A DNA stretch of 64,000 nucleotides from Cypionkella aquatica (GTDB lineage: Bacteria > Pseudomonadota > Alphaproteobacteria > Rhodobacterales > Rhodobacteraceae): contig NZ_BSPP01000004.1 in assembly GCF_030161095.1 (NCBI RefSeq), positions 496,001 to 560,000 on the forward strand, in the 5' to 3' direction. The position numbers and the translations under genes were made by a program. The stretch's first letter is position 1; each line of letters starts with the position of its first letter. The notes under the pieces were generated by a model. It had not been told where the DNA came from. It did not search any database and was given only the letters and a program-made list of their open reading frames with translations. Shown in pieces: positions 52,597 to 61,766 of this stretch.

Positions 52597-52923
52597 ATGG
52601 GTGCCAATACCGTCGCTGTAACCGACGCCACGTTCGACGCCGAAGTCCGCAAATCCGACATTCCGGTTGTGGTGGACTTTTGGGCTGAATGGTGCGGCCC
52701 CTGCCGTCAAATCGGCCCAGCTTTGGAAGAGCTGGCCGCCGAATATGCCGGCAAGGTCAAAATCGTGAAGATCAATGTCGACGAGAACCCCGACAGCCCT
52801 GCCGCCCTTGGCGTGCGCGGCATCCCGTCGCTGTTCTTGTTCAAAGGCGGCGAAGTCGTCTCGAACAAGGTGGGTGCTGCCCCCAAAGCAGCGCTTGCCA
52901 ATTGGATCGCCACCGCGATCTGA
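52597..52923 (+). CDS. trxA: Thioredoxin
   Basis: General cytoplasmic disulfide reductase of 108 residues with the active site [13 protein letters not shown] and the cis-Pro RGIPSLF. The ATG at 52597 follows CCAGGAG; an earlier ATG at 52564 would add 11 residues without a ribosome site. It could supply electrons to the CcdA-thioredoxin fusion at 13014 across the membrane. Confidence 0.96.
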   Translation: MGANTVAVTDATFDAEVRKSDIPVVVDFWAEWCGPCRQIGPALEELAAEYAGKVKIVKINVDENPDSPAALGVRGIPSLFLFKGGEVVSNKVGAAPKAALANWIATAI

Positions 52924-52941
52924 AAGCTGGAAATTCCGATC

Positions 52942-52968
52942 AAAGGCTCCCTTCGGGGGGCCTTTTTT
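52942..52968 (+). terminator. Terminator after trxA
   Basis: Stem AAAGGCTCCC / GGGGGCCTTT with a TTCG-type loop followed by TTTTTT. It is a typical intrinsic terminator, 18 bases after the trxA stop, next to the convergent hypothetical gene. Confidence 0.85.
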
Positions 52969-53825
52969 CATAGTGGCCAGCCATGTGCCCGCAGCCTTTC
53001 CGCAAGCCGCAACGCCACGTCATCCCCAACCGCGCACAAAGCCTGTTTCTTGAAAAACCAGAACAAATAGTCAGCGAAGGGCTGCGGCTGCGCCACCGCC
53101 TCTAATGCCGCCGCCACGCCCAAGCGGCCTACCGATGCCGCAATATGGTGAAAATCTATCCGGCCAAACAGCACCGCAGGCTTGTTCGCAAAGAATCCGG
53201 TCAACGCCAGAGACGAGTTTTCGGTGACCACATAATCGCAGCCCGCCAGCCAAGGCAGCGAGCCTTCCGCCAATTCAAACCGTGCGATTCCGTGCAGCGC
53301 CTGCAACTCTGACGCCGTATAAACCTCCTGCGGATGCAGCGTCGCCACGATCCGCCGCACAGGGTCCGCCGCCAGCGTCGCCTTGATCATATCGATCGGC
53401 GAGGCCGCTTGGAAATGCCGCCGCTGCAGCAATTTGCCCTGAAGCGGCATGAAAATGTAGCCGTTATTGGCGATACCCAGCCCGCGAAACAGGCGTTCGC
53501 GCCAATAGCGTTGAAACCATGCAGCGCCCGGTTTGCCCGGAAAGGTCAACCCCGCGACATCCCAATCCCAGCGATCATTCGTCGCCTCGATCCGATAATA
53601 TTTATCCAGATAACAGCGTCTTAAGCTGAAGCAAAACGGCCCCTCGACAGCGCGGTTATAGACCAGATGAAAGCCGTCGCCCGCGATGCCGTCGTTCTGG
53701 CCAAGGTAGCGCACCTTCCAGCCCGCCGCCTGAACCACCGCAACGATTGCGCCGAAAATCCCAGTCCCAGCCTCGGCCCGGCTGCGCTTGTCGTCATCAA
53801 GATAAAAGGTCAGCTTCTGCGTCAT
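52968..53825 (-). CDS. Hypothetical protein, capsule/polysaccharide-synthesis-like
   Basis: A 285-residue soluble protein with no family I can name firmly. The C-terminal half has the pattern of GT-B-type surface carbohydrate proteins: RRIVATLHPQEVY, then a VVTENSSLALTGFFANKPAVLFG segment (a conserved Ser/Leu loop followed by KPAVLFG), as in capsule export and CDP-glycerophosphotransferase relatives. It is flanked by trxA and hslV, both on the opposite strand, and has no carbohydrate neighbours. A glycosyl-transfer role is a guess from this resemblance. Confidence 0.7.
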   Translation of the reverse strand: MTQKLTFYLDDDKRSRAEAGTGIFGAIVAVVQAAGWKVRYLGQNDGIAGDGFHLVYNRAVEGPFCFSLRRCYLDKYYRIEATNDRWDWDVAGLTFPGKPGAAWFQRYWRERLFRGLGIANNGYIFMPLQGKLLQRRHFQAASPIDMIKATLAADPVRRIVATLHPQEVYTASELQALHGIARFELAEGSLPWLAGCDYVVTENSSLALTGFFANKPAVLFGRIDFHHIAASVGRLGVAAALEAVAQPQPFADYLFWFFKKQALCAVGDDVALRLAERLRAHGWPL

Positions 53826-53869
53826 GCCGTCAAATTAGGCCGTTTCCGCCAGCACCGCCAGCCTGCCGC

Positions 53870-53898
53870 TTGCACCCGCAGCCCCGGCCTTCCATATA
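53870..53898 (+). promoter_or_regulatory. Possible heat-shock (sigma-32) promoter of hslVU
   Basis: CTTGCA (53870-53875) and CCATAT (53893-53898) resemble the sigma-32 elements CTTGAA and CCCCATNT, 25 bases before the start. Spacing between the CTTG and CCATAT elements is 19 bases, slightly long. Heat-shock control of hslVU is usual. Confidence 0.35.
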
Positions 53899-53922
53899 AA
53901 GCCCAAGCAGATGGAGTTGAGA

Positions 53923-54480
53923 ATGGCCGAAGACAAATTCCCCGGTTGGCATGGCACCACCATTCTGGCCGTCCGGCGCGGCGGCGAGGTTGTGGTGGCG
54001 GGTGATGGTCAGGTTTCGCTGGGCAATACCGTGATCAAAGGCTCTGCCCGCAAGGTGCGGCGCTTGTCACCCGGCGGCCATGATGTGGTCGCAGGCTTTG
54101 CCGGATCGACTGCCGACGCCTTTACCCTGTTGGAACGGCTGGAGAAAAAGCTTGAATCCGCACCCGGACAGTTAGCGCGCGCCTGTGTTGATCTGGCGAA
54201 AGATTGGCGGATGGACAAATATCTGCGCAATCTGGAAGCCATGCTGATCGTCACCGATGGCCGTGATTTGTATGTGATCACAGGGGCGGGCGATGTGCTG
54301 GAGCCCGAACATGACGTGGCTGCGATCGGTTCAGGCGGCAATTTTGCTCTGGCTGCCGCGCGTGGTCTGATGACCACCGACTTGCCCGCCGAGGATGTCG
54401 CCCGCCGCGCCATGGCGATTGCCGCCGAAATTTGCGTGTTCACCAATGGCAACCTCACCGTGGAACGGATTTCCAAATGA
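53923..54480 (+). CDS. hslV: ATP-dependent protease peptidase subunit HslV
   Basis: Proteasome-like threonine protease of 185 residues that forms double hexamers capped by HslU. The mature N-terminal nucleophile is the first Thr of [10 protein letters not shown] after a short propeptide; AGDGQVSLG and [11 protein letters not shown] are conserved. The ATG at 53923 ([11 protein letters not shown]) is preceded by GGAG. Its stop overlaps hslU as ATGA. Confidence 0.96.
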   Translation: MAEDKFPGWHGTTILAVRRGGEVVVAGDGQVSLGNTVIKGSARKVRRLSPGGHDVVAGFAGSTADAFTLLERLEKKLESAPGQLARACVDLAKDWRMDKYLRNLEAMLIVTDGRDLYVITGAGDVLEPEHDVAAIGSGGNFALAAARGLMTTDLPAEDVARRAMAIAAEICVFTNGNLTVERISK

Positions 54481-55772
54481 CCAACCTGACCCCGCGCGAG
54501 ATCGTCTCGGAACTTGATCGCCACATCATCGGCCAGCGCGACGCCAAGCGCGCCGTGGCTGTGGCTTTGCGCAACCGGTGGCGCTGCCGCAATTTGCCGG
54601 ATGATATCCGCGATGAGGTCTATCCGAAGAATATCCTGATGATCGGGCCAACCGGAGTGGGGAAAACCGAGATCGCGCGGCGCTTGGCGCGGCTGGCGAA
54701 AGCGCCGTTCCTGAAGGTTGAAGCCACCAAGTTTACCGAGGTCGGCTATGTTGGCCGCGATGTCGAAAGCATCATCCGCGATCTGGTCGATGCCGCGATG
54801 ATTGACACCCGCGCGCGGATGCGCGAGGACGTGGCGGCCAAGGCCAAACAGGCGGCTGAGGAACGGGTGATTGAGGCGCTAGCCGGTAAAGACGCGCGCG
54901 AGCAAACGCGTGAGATGTTTCGCGGCAAGCTGCGGCGGGGTGAGCTGGATCAGACGGTGATCGAGTTAGAGATCGCCGACGCGGCACCGGCGCTTCCGAT
55001 GATGGGCGGGCAAGGCATGGAAATGCAGATGCAGGGCTTGCAGGATCTGTTCAAATCTTTCGGTGGACGGACCAGCCGCAAGAAGGTCACTGTGGCCGAC
55101 AGTTATGATCTGCTGATCGGGCAAGAAGCCGACAAGTTGCTGGATGATGAGACGGTGAAGGCGCAGGCTTTGGTCGCCGTGCAAGAGAATGGCATCGTTT
55201 TCCTTGATGAGATCGACAAGATCTGCGCGCGGGCGGATGCGCGGGGGGCGGATGTTTCGCGGGAAGGGGTGCAGCGGGATTTGCTGCCGCTGATTGAAGG
55301 CACGACGGTTTCGACCAAGTATGGCCCGGTGAAAACCGATCATATCCTGTTCATCGCCTCGGGCGCGTTTCATGTCGCCAAGCCTTCGGATTTGTTACCG
55401 GAACTCCAGGGGCGCTTGCCGATCCGGGTGGAGCTGGCACCGCTGACCGAGGGTGATTTTGTCCGCATCCTGACCGAGACTGACAACGCGCTGACCCGGC
55501 AATATGCGGCGCTGATGGGCACCGAGGATGTGGCGGTTTCGTTCACCCCGGACGGGATCGCGGCGCTGGCGCGGATTGCGGCAGAGGTGAATAAGTCGAT
55601 CGAGAACATCGGGGCGCGGCGACTTTACACGGTGATGGAGCGGGTTTTTGAAGAGCTGTCTTTCACCGCGCCGGACCGTTCGGGTGAGGAAGTTGTGGTT
55701 GATGCTGGGTTTGTTGAGAAGAATTTGGGGGCTTTGGCGCGCTCGGCTGATATTTCTCGTTACGTTCTGTAA
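54477..55772 (+). CDS. hslU: ATP-dependent protease ATPase subunit HslU
   Basis: AAA+ unfoldase of 431 residues. It begins with the [17 protein letters not shown] block, then Walker [10 protein letters not shown], the GYVGRDVES pore loop, the I domain (about 110-240), Walker [11 protein letters not shown] and the C-terminal ISRYVL tail that docks in HslV. The start at 54477 overlaps hslV. A hairpin terminator follows at 55827. Confidence 0.97.
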   Translation: MTNLTPREIVSELDRHIIGQRDAKRAVAVALRNRWRCRNLPDDIRDEVYPKNILMIGPTGVGKTEIARRLARLAKAPFLKVEATKFTEVGYVGRDVESIIRDLVDAAMIDTRARMREDVAAKAKQAAEERVIEALAGKDAREQTREMFRGKLRRGELDQTVIELEIADAAPALPMMGGQGMEMQMQGLQDLFKSFGGRTSRKKVTVADSYDLLIGQEADKLLDDETVKAQALVAVQENGIVFLDEIDKICARADARGADVSREGVQRDLLPLIEGTTVSTKYGPVKTDHILFIASGAFHVAKPSDLLPELQGRLPIRVELAPLTEGDFVRILTETDNALTRQYAALMGTEDVAVSFTPDGIAALARIAAEVNKSIENIGARRLYTVMERVFEELSFTAPDRSGEEVVVDAGFVEKNLGALARSADISRYVL

Positions 55773-55789
55773 CATTCGGTTTGGGGGGG

Positions 55790-55805
55790 TGTCCACGCGT
55801 GGACA
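55790..55805. repeat. 16-bp perfect palindrome
   Basis: TGTCCACGCGTGGACA, loopless and self-complementary, 18 bases after the hslU stop. It shares the TGTCC...GGACA frame with the palindrome at 36017-36036, although the centres differ. Confidence 0.75.
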
Positions 55806-55826
55806 AGGCTGCCGCTTATGTGATTT

Positions 55827-55858
55827 CAAAGGGTTAAGGGGGTATCCTTAACCCTTTG
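55827..55858 (+). terminator. Terminator after hslU
   Basis: A 13-bp perfect stem (CAAAGGGTTAAGG / CCTTAACCCTTTG) with a six-base loop, followed by only TT. Strong stem, weak T-run. Confidence 0.65.
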
Positions 55859-56049
55859 TTCATAGTTGACCGCGTTTCTTGAGCGAAACTCAAACACTAA
55901 CAAATCCTGACCCATACTGCCTAAGCCATTGAAAAACAAAGATACTGCTTTTGCACCACGCGCGAGCAGCCGATCTGACGCTTACTGCCCGGAAGCAAGG
56001 CTTGACCCGCCGCTGGAAACCCCAGATTTTGACCGAAAAAAGGCACGCG

Positions 56050-57150
56050 ATGAACCGATACCTGCTGACCCTGACCTTGTTGCTGGCCTGCTCTCCACGC
56101 GGCCATGTCACGCTTGATCCGCAGGCGGCCTCGGTGGGGCGGGTTGAAAAGATCTTTATCGGCACCACCCGCAAACAAGAGCAGGACGGATCGTTCGGAA
56201 CCTATCGTTCAGAACAAATCAAATTCGCGCGCTATGACGTGTCGGTGCCACCAGATCGCAAACTGGGCGAGATCAACTGGCCACCCCGCCACGGCAAGGC
56301 CAACCCGGCGAAGCATTTCCTGACCACGGATGAGATTGTCTATTCAGGCGACGTGCCGTTTCGCAAAGACCTGAAGGCGCAGCTGGCGGCAAACGGCGGC
56401 GAAGCGGTGATTTTTGTGCATGGCTATAACAACAACTTCTCGGAAGGTGTCTATCGGGTGGCGCAGTTCGCGCATGATCTGAAGTTGCCGGGGGCGGTGG
56501 TGCATTATGCTTGGCCATCCGCTGCAGAGCCGTTGGGCTATGCCTATGACCGCGATTCAGCGATGTTTGCGCGGGATGGGCTGGAAAGCCTGATGCACGA
56601 GGTGGCGGCGGCTGGGGCGAAGCGGATCTTGATCGTGGCCCATTCGATGGGCGCGGGTCTGACGATGGAGGCGATGCGGCAGACAGCGATCCGGGGCGAT
56701 AAAAAGACGCTGGGGCTGATTGGTGGGGTGATCTTTATCTCGCCGGATATTGATGTCGATGTGTTCAAAAGAAGCGCACATTCGATGGGGGCGTTGCCGC
56801 AGCCGTTCGTGATTTTTGGCTCGGGCCGCGATAGATATTTGCGGCTGTCGGCGCTGTTGACCGGGCAGGATGAGCGATTGGGCTCGCTGAGCGATGTGTC
56901 ACGGGTGGCGGATCTGAAGGTGACGTTCATGGACATTTCGGCGTTCTCGAAGGGGGCCGGGCATTTCGTGGTTGGCGATTCGGCGGCTTTGATTGCGATT
57001 TTGGACCGGTTGGGCGACGTCTCGAATGCGTTTGAGGCGGATCGGAAGGCGCGGGTCGGGCTGTTGCCGGGGGTGGTTTTGTCGGTGCAAAACGCGACGC
57101 AGATCGTGCTGCGTCCCGTCGCGACGGTGGCTTCGGATTTGTCGCGGTAA
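56050..57150 (+). CDS. Lipoprotein alpha/beta-hydrolase (DUF900)
   Basis: A 366-residue hydrolase. The N-terminus has a lipobox, LLLACS, so it is probably an outer- or inner-membrane lipoprotein cleaved before Cys near residue 14. Fold motifs: VIFVHGYNNNF (oxyanion region), nucleophile Ser in VAHSMGAG, and a late His in GAGHF. DUF900 proteins are putative esterases of unknown substrate. The ATG at 56050 starts MNRYLLTLTLLLACS. Confidence 0.85.
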   Translation: MNRYLLTLTLLLACSPRGHVTLDPQAASVGRVEKIFIGTTRKQEQDGSFGTYRSEQIKFARYDVSVPPDRKLGEINWPPRHGKANPAKHFLTTDEIVYSGDVPFRKDLKAQLAANGGEAVIFVHGYNNNFSEGVYRVAQFAHDLKLPGAVVHYAWPSAAEPLGYAYDRDSAMFARDGLESLMHEVAAAGAKRILIVAHSMGAGLTMEAMRQTAIRGDKKTLGLIGGVIFISPDIDVDVFKRSAHSMGALPQPFVIFGSGRDRYLRLSALLTGQDERLGSLSDVSRVADLKVTFMDISAFSKGAGHFVVGDSAALIAILDRLGDVSNAFEADRKARVGLLPGVVLSVQNATQIVLRPVATVASDLSR

Positions 57151-57178
57151 GGCCACGAATACCCACGAATACCACGGC

Positions 57179-57245
57179 GCCCCGGACTTGATCCGGGGCC
57201 TCTGGCTTTGGCTGACAGCATGAGGCCCCGGATCAAGTCCGGGGC
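57179..57245. repeat. Large intergenic inverted repeat
   Basis: Two 23-base arms (57179-57201, 57223-57245) are perfect reverse complements separated by 21 bases. Each arm is itself an imperfect dyad around CCCCGGA...TCCGGGG. Just upstream the 10-base unit CACGAATACC is repeated in tandem (57164-57173 region). Such CCGGACTTGATCCGG elements are dispersed in alphaproteobacterial genomes. Here it separates two convergent genes and may act as a terminator. Confidence 0.85.
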
Positions 57246-57260
57246 GGCTTGGTGGTGGAG

Positions 57261-57860
57261 TTAACGGCGGCGCAGGTAGATGTAATAGGCGCCTGAGCCG
57301 CCGTGTTTTAGGTGGGCTTCCGAGATTTGCAGCACCGCAGCGCCAAGTGGCGGCAACCGCAGCCATTGTGGAACCTGATGGCGCAAAGCCCCCATGCGGG
57401 TGGGGATCGGGCCTATGTCATGGCCGCGCTTGCCTTTGCCGGTGATCACCAGAACCAACCTCATTCCGGCGGATTGCGCGTTGAGGATAAAGCGGATCAG
57501 TTCGGGATGGGCCTCTGACAGGGTCAGGCCGTGCAGGTCAATCCGGGCTTCGGGTGAAAGTTTGCCACGGGTCATTTTACCGTGAGTTTTGGCATCCATC
57601 TGCAAGGGCGCGGCGGCGAGGGATTCCGCGAGGCTGGGCAGGATGTCGTGGCCGGGCTTGGTGCGGGACTTTTCGCCCAAGCGGAACAGCGGCAGGCGTG
57701 GGCTGGAGGGCGCTGCGGTTTGGGTCGGCGCGATCTGGGCGGGCATCGGGTCGGCTGGTTTCAGGAAAACGTGGCTGACCTTGTGCATCGGCTTGGCAGT
57801 GCGGGCAACAGCTTGCCAGATTTCGTGTTCTTCGGGATGGAGGGTGCGACGCCGGGCCAT
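57261..57860 (-). CDS. Smr domain protein
   Basis: A 199-residue protein with a C-terminal Smr (small MutS-related) domain, about 100-199. The signatures are RIDLHGLTLSEA (the DxH motif) and VITGKGKRG. The N-terminal half is basic and low in complexity. Smr domains are nucleases acting on DNA or stalled-ribosome mRNA. It lies 3 bases after mltA and belongs to the tim44-mltA-smr unit. Confidence 0.9.
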   Translation of the reverse strand: MARRRTLHPEEHEIWQAVARTAKPMHKVSHVFLKPADPMPAQIAPTQTAAPSSPRLPLFRLGEKSRTKPGHDILPSLAESLAAAPLQMDAKTHGKMTRGKLSPEARIDLHGLTLSEAHPELIRFILNAQSAGMRLVLVITGKGKRGHDIGPIPTRMGALRHQVPQWLRLPPLGAAVLQISEAHLKHGGSGAYYIYLRRR

Positions 57861-57863
57861 AGT

Positions 57864-58886
57864 TTAGCCTTCCGGCAGCATGGCATAAGCGCGGTCGATC
57901 GGCAGCAGCAGGATCATCCGGCCCGAGTCCTTGATCGTGCCAGCGGCATCGCCAGCCGCATCCCCGGTGCCAAAGAAGATGTCAGCACGCTGCGGACCTT
58001 TGATGGCGCCGCCGGTGTCTTGTGCCACCATCAGGCTGCGGATCGGGTTGTCACCGGATTTTTCGATCCAGACCGGGACGCCGAGCGGGGTGAAGGCGGG
58101 GTCTATGGCAACAGAGCGCAGGGTGGTGATGCTGCGGCCCATGGCGCCTATCGGGCCTTTATCGGCGGGCAGGTCAGAGATTTTGCGGAAGAAGATGTAG
58201 GACGGGTTGACCGAAAGAAGCGCGTTTCCGGCGCTGGGATTAGAGCGGACGTATTGTTTGATGTCTTGCGCCGAAACCTGATCCGGCGTGCGCATGCCGC
58301 GGGCGATCATTTCTTTGCCAACCGAGCGGTAGGCGTGACCATTACGCCCAGCGTAGCCGACGCGAATGACATGGCCGTTGGTCATCTTGATCCGGCCAGA
58401 GCCTTGAATTTGCAGGAAGAACACTTCGACGGGATCTTCAAGCCATGCGATTTCCAAGCCGCGGCCCCGCAAGGCACCAGCCTCGATGGTGGCGCGGTCG
58501 TGAAAGACCTGCCCATCGCGGAGTTCGGGCGGGCGGGCATAGATCGGATAGGCGAAGCGGGGCGTGCGGGTGTAGGAGCCGTTCAGCTCGGGTTCAAAAT
58601 AGCCGGTGAACAGCGCGGGTTGAGTGCCGATCTGGACGGGCTTGAACAGAAGCTCGAAGAAGGCTTTGGCCGAAGCATCGGAGGTGTTGGCGTCGGCGGC
58701 AAGTCGGCAGATCGGCTGCCAATCGGGCGTGTCGAGTTTATCGCAGGTTTCCAGAAAGCTGGTGAGGGCGGCGCGGTGATTGTCATTAGCCCAGCCATCC
58801 AGCGCTTCAAAATCCAGCATCTGCGCCGGGGCGGGCGTGGCTGTCATCTGAAGCGCCAAAAGGCAGGCAAGGACGGGGCGCAGCAC
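57864..58886 (-). CDS. mltA: Membrane-bound lytic murein transglycosylase A
   Basis: Cleaves peptidoglycan to 1,6-anhydro-muropeptides. It is 340 residues, with a signal peptide ending near PAPAQ (residue 21). The MltA domain (LFTGYFEPELNGS) is followed by the 3D domain with VAQDTGGAIKGPQRADIFFG, the catalytic Asp region. No lipobox Cys is seen in the expected place, so it may be soluble periplasmic. Its products feed the MurNAc recycling genes elsewhere in this window. Confidence 0.93.
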   Translation of the reverse strand: MLRPVLACLLALQMTATPAPAQMLDFEALDGWANDNHRAALTSFLETCDKLDTPDWQPICRLAADANTSDASAKAFFELLFKPVQIGTQPALFTGYFEPELNGSYTRTPRFAYPIYARPPELRDGQVFHDRATIEAGALRGRGLEIAWLEDPVEVFFLQIQGSGRIKMTNGHVIRVGYAGRNGHAYRSVGKEMIARGMRTPDQVSAQDIKQYVRSNPSAGNALLSVNPSYIFFRKISDLPADKGPIGAMGRSITTLRSVAIDPAFTPLGVPVWIEKSGDNPIRSLMVAQDTGGAIKGPQRADIFFGTGDAAGDAAGTIKDSGRMILLLPIDRAYAMLPEG

Positions 58887-58889
58887 GCT

Positions 58890-59549
58890 TTAGTCACTGG
58901 TGCCGACGAGTTGCCAGTTGGGATCCTGCACACCCATGCGGCGGGCGAAAGTCCAGGAATCGCGCTGGCGTTTGACCTCGGTTGCCGAGCCTTCGATGAT
59001 CTCTCCGGCTTTGTTGCGGATCAGCGAGGTCAGCTCTCCGGTATAGCGCAGGGTGATTTCGGCGGTCCGGGTGGTGGGGTCGTATTCGGCATCCGACAGG
59101 GTCATTTCGCGCAGGCCAAGGAAGTTGGCTTCGACCGTCTGGCCGTCTTTTTCGCGGGCATTGATGGCTTGGGTGAAAGAGGCCTCGACCTCATCTGCGA
59201 GAAAGGCGCGGACCGGGTCAATGTCACCGCGTTCAAACGCCATCAGGATCATCTCATAAGCGCCGCGCGCGCCGTGCAGGAATTCGCCGACGGAAAAACC
59301 GGGCTCGGCCTGTTTCATCGCGGCGAGTGCTGCGGCGGTGGGGCTGCCAGCAGCGGCGTGGTCGGTGATGTCAAGATCGGTGCCATCGGGGGCGGGGGGC
59401 GGCACGAGTTTGGGTTGCGGGCGGGCGGTGTCGGGCTGGATCGCAGGCTTTTCAAAGCCTTCGCGGCTGCCAAGCACATTGCGCAGTTTCAGGATCAGGA
59501 ACACGGCGATTCCGGCCAGAACGAGCAGTTGGATCAGGGAGGAATTCAT
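58890..59549 (-). CDS. Tim44-domain protein
   Basis: A 219-residue protein. One N-terminal membrane helix (about 4-22) is followed by a Pro-rich linker and the Tim44-like domain (about 80-215, GEFLHGARGAYEMILMAFERGD). Mitochondrial Tim44 derives from this family; the bacterial form (TimA) is membrane-associated. The ATG at 59549 (MNSSLIQLLVL) gives a proper anchor; the longer frame to 59699 is not supported. Divergent from fxsA, 3 bases before mltA. Confidence 0.9.
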   Translation of the reverse strand: MNSSLIQLLVLAGIAVFLILKLRNVLGSREGFEKPAIQPDTARPQPKLVPPPAPDGTDLDITDHAAAGSPTAAALAAMKQAEPGFSVGEFLHGARGAYEMILMAFERGDIDPVRAFLADEVEASFTQAINAREKDGQTVEANFLGLREMTLSDAEYDPTTRTAEITLRYTGELTSLIRNKAGEIIEGSATEVKRQRDSWTFARRMGVQDPNWQLVGTSD

Positions 59550-59665
59550 CAGTCGCCTCAAATCGGGCCCGGGGGGTTGGTGATCCGGGCGTTGGCACCT
59601 TATGTAGGGGCTGGGGGCGGCCAAGTCTATGGTTTGGGCGCGCGAATGCACGGAGGGTGCTTGAG

Positions 59666-60142
59666 ATGTGGGTTTTTGCGCTGATTTTGGCGTGGCCAAT
59701 GCTGGAAATCGGGCTGTTTGTGGTCGTGGGCGGCTGGATTGGGCTGTGGGCGACGCTGGCTTGGGTGATCTTGAGTGCTGTTTTGGGGATCGGGTTGATC
59801 CGCTGGCAGGGCATGGGGGCGTTGCGGGAAGTGCGCGGCGGCGGTGGGCTGGCGGCTTTGCAGCCGATGGCCCATTCTGGGCTGATCATGCTAAGCGGGA
59901 TGTTGCTGATCTTGCCCGGGTTTTTCACTGATTTTCTGGGGCTGGTGTTGCTGATCCCCCCTGTGCGGATGCTGTTGATTGCGGCGCTGGCTTCGCGGAT
60001 GCAGGTACATGGCTTTGCGCGGCGGCGGGGGCCGACGGGCGGCGGTGAGGCGGATTGGGTGGATGCGGAATACGAGGAAGTGGTGCCAGAGCGCGACAAG
60101 ATTGGTGGCGTGACGCGGCCTTCAAAGTGGCGTGAGGATTGA
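59666..60142 (+). CDS. fxsA: FxsA family membrane protein
   Basis: Inner-membrane protein of 158 residues with about four helices. The N-terminal MWVFALILAWPMLEIGLFV is characteristic. E. coli FxsA modulates phage F exclusion; its normal role is unknown. The ATG at 59666 has GGAGGG eight bases upstream; a GTG at 59657 is within the ribosome site and unlikely. Followed by secB in the same direction. Confidence 0.92.
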   Translation: MWVFALILAWPMLEIGLFVVVGGWIGLWATLAWVILSAVLGIGLIRWQGMGALREVRGGGGLAALQPMAHSGLIMLSGMLLILPGFFTDFLGLVLLIPPVRMLLIAALASRMQVHGFARRRGPTGGGEADWVDAEYEEVVPERDKIGGVTRPSKWRED

Positions 60143-60196
60143 GGCCGCGCGCATGACCTGCTAGGGGTAGCCCAGATTTTTCAGGGAGTGGGGCTT

Positions 60197-60676
60197 ATGG
60201 CCGAGGAAAATGGCGGCGCGCCGCAGATCAAGATGTCGGTTCTGGCGCAGTTTGTGCGGGACATGTCGTTTGAAAACATGGTTGCGCAAAAGGGGCTGAC
60301 GGCTTCGGACGTGCAGCCCGACATTCAGGTGCAGGTCAGTCTTGATGCGCGCAAGCGCGCGCAGGACTTTCAGTTTGATATCGTGACGAAGTTCAAGGTG
60401 ACCTCGAAAAACAAGGTGAACGGCGAGATGCTGTTCCTGCTGGAGGTCGATTACGGCGGAATTTTCCATGTTGAGGGTGTGCCGGAAGAGCAGCTGCATC
60501 CGTTCCTGATGATCGAATGTCCGCGACTGCTGTTCCCGTTCGTGCGGCGGATTATCTCGGACGTGACACGCGACGGCGGCTTCCCACCGTTGAACATTGA
60601 TACGGTGGATTTCCTGGCTTTGTATCGGCAAGAGATTGCTCGGCGGGCACAGGCTGCGCCAGCTGTCGCAAACTGA
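60197..60676 (+). CDS. secB: Protein-export chaperone SecB
   Basis: Tetrameric chaperone of 159 residues that keeps preproteins unfolded and hands them to SecA. Conserved: KMSVLAQFVRDMSFENM, the FLLEVDYGGIF strand, and CPRLLFPFVRRIISDVTRDGGFPP with the family PRLLFPFVR core. The ATG at 60197 is nine bases after AGGGA. A GTG at 60188 is possible. Confidence 0.96.
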   Translation: MAEENGGAPQIKMSVLAQFVRDMSFENMVAQKGLTASDVQPDIQVQVSLDARKRAQDFQFDIVTKFKVTSKNKVNGEMLFLLEVDYGGIFHVEGVPEEQLHPFLMIECPRLLFPFVRRIISDVTRDGGFPPLNIDTVDFLALYRQEIARRAQAAPAVAN

Positions 60677-60693
60677 TTTCTTACGATTTTTGG

Positions 60694-60724
60694 AAAGGGC
60701 CGACCTTGCGGGGTCGGCCTTTTG
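60694..60724 (+). terminator. Terminator after secB
   Basis: A stem with core GCCGACC / GGTCGGC, extended by AAAGG and CCTTTT, ending in TTTT. It lies between the convergent secB and epimerase genes and could serve both strands. Confidence 0.8.
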
Positions 60725-60728
60725 CATT

Positions 60729-61742
60729 TCAGACTTGGTAGTAGTCGCGATACCAAGCGACGAAGGCGGTCATGCCATCGCGGACATTGGTTTGGGGTTG
60801 GTAGTTTGTAAGTGATTTCAACAGGTTGGCATCTGCCCATGTGGCCACCACATCGCCGGTTTGCATCGGCATGTAGTTGCGGATGGCTTTGAGACCGGTG
60901 GCATCCTCGATCGCTTCGATGAAATCCAGCAGTTTGACTTTATCGGAATTGCCGATGTTGACGACTCGGTAGGGGGCTGCGGGGGACAGGCTGTCGCCCG
61001 GCGCAATGTCTGCAGGCGAAGCGGGGCGTTGTGGAATGGCGTCGATCAACAGGCGGATGCCGCGCACGAGGTCTTCAACATAGGTGAAGTCGCGCCACAT
61101 ATCGCCGTTGTTGTAAATGTCGATCGGGGTGCCTTCGAGGATGCCTTTGGTGAATTTATAGGGCGCCATGTCGGGGCGGCCCCATGGGCCGTAGACGGTG
61201 AAAAAGCGGAACATGGTGACGGGCAAGCCGTAGATATGGGCGTAGGAATGGGCCATCGCCTCATTCGCTTTTTTGGTGGCGGCGTAGAAGGTCAGCTGGG
61301 TTTCGGTTTTATGAGTTTCCAGAAACGGCATTTCGGTATTGGCGCCGTAGACCGAAGAGGTGGAGGCCATCAGCAGGTGTTCGACGTTCAGTTCGCGGGC
61401 GAGATCAAGCACATTGAAGCCGCCGACAAGGTTAGAGTCGAGGTAGGCGCGTGGGTTTTCAAGCGAATAGCGCACGCCGGCCTGGCCCGCGAGATGGATG
61501 ATCACCTGAGGATTGGCGGCGCGCATGGTGGCTTCGAGCAGCGCTTGGTCTTCGAGCATGCCTTCGGTCATGCTGAAGTTCGGGTTCTGCAGCAGCATCG
61601 ACAGGCGACGCTGCTTGAGGGTCACGTCGTAGTAATCGGTCATGCCATCGTAGCCCGCAACACGAAAGCCTTCCGCGAGCAAGAGTTTGCAGAGATGGTA
61701 GCCGATGAAGCCAGCGGCTCCGGTGACAAAGATGGTTTTCAT
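60729..61742 (-). CDS. NAD-dependent epimerase, UDP-glucuronate 4-epimerase-like
   Basis: Extended SDR of 337 residues. Cofactor motif VTGAAGFIGYHLCK (6-19), catalytic Tyr/Lys in FYAATKKANE, and LDSNLVGGFNVLDLARE. Close in layout to UDP-glucuronate 4-epimerases (YDGMTDYYDVTLKQRR near residue 34-49), supplying galacturonate for cell-surface glycans. It stands between secB and dnaQ as a monocistronic insertion. Confidence 0.9.
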   Translation of the reverse strand: MKTIFVTGAAGFIGYHLCKLLLAEGFRVAGYDGMTDYYDVTLKQRRLSMLLQNPNFSMTEGMLEDQALLEATMRAANPQVIIHLAGQAGVRYSLENPRAYLDSNLVGGFNVLDLARELNVEHLLMASTSSVYGANTEMPFLETHKTETQLTFYAATKKANEAMAHSYAHIYGLPVTMFRFFTVYGPWGRPDMAPYKFTKGILEGTPIDIYNNGDMWRDFTYVEDLVRGIRLLIDAIPQRPASPADIAPGDSLSPAAPYRVVNIGNSDKVKLLDFIEAIEDATGLKAIRNYMPMQTGDVVATWADANLLKSLTNYQPQTNVRDGMTAFVAWYRDYYQV

Positions 61743-61766
61743 GGAAGCCTTTGGGTTTGGGCGGTG

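Larger units (their letters stand above)
55773..56049. other. Intergenic region after hslU
   Basis: 277 bases holding a 16-bp palindrome (55790-55805) and a terminator hairpin (55827-55858). The rest should contain the promoter of the lipoprotein hydrolase. The open frame back to 55951 lacks a ribosome site and signal logic, so I do not count it as coding. Confidence 0.6.

Noticed and set aside
57582-59684. 700-codon plus-strand open frame
   Set aside because: It is antisense to smr, mltA and tim44, each recognised by motifs. No start signal or family feature.
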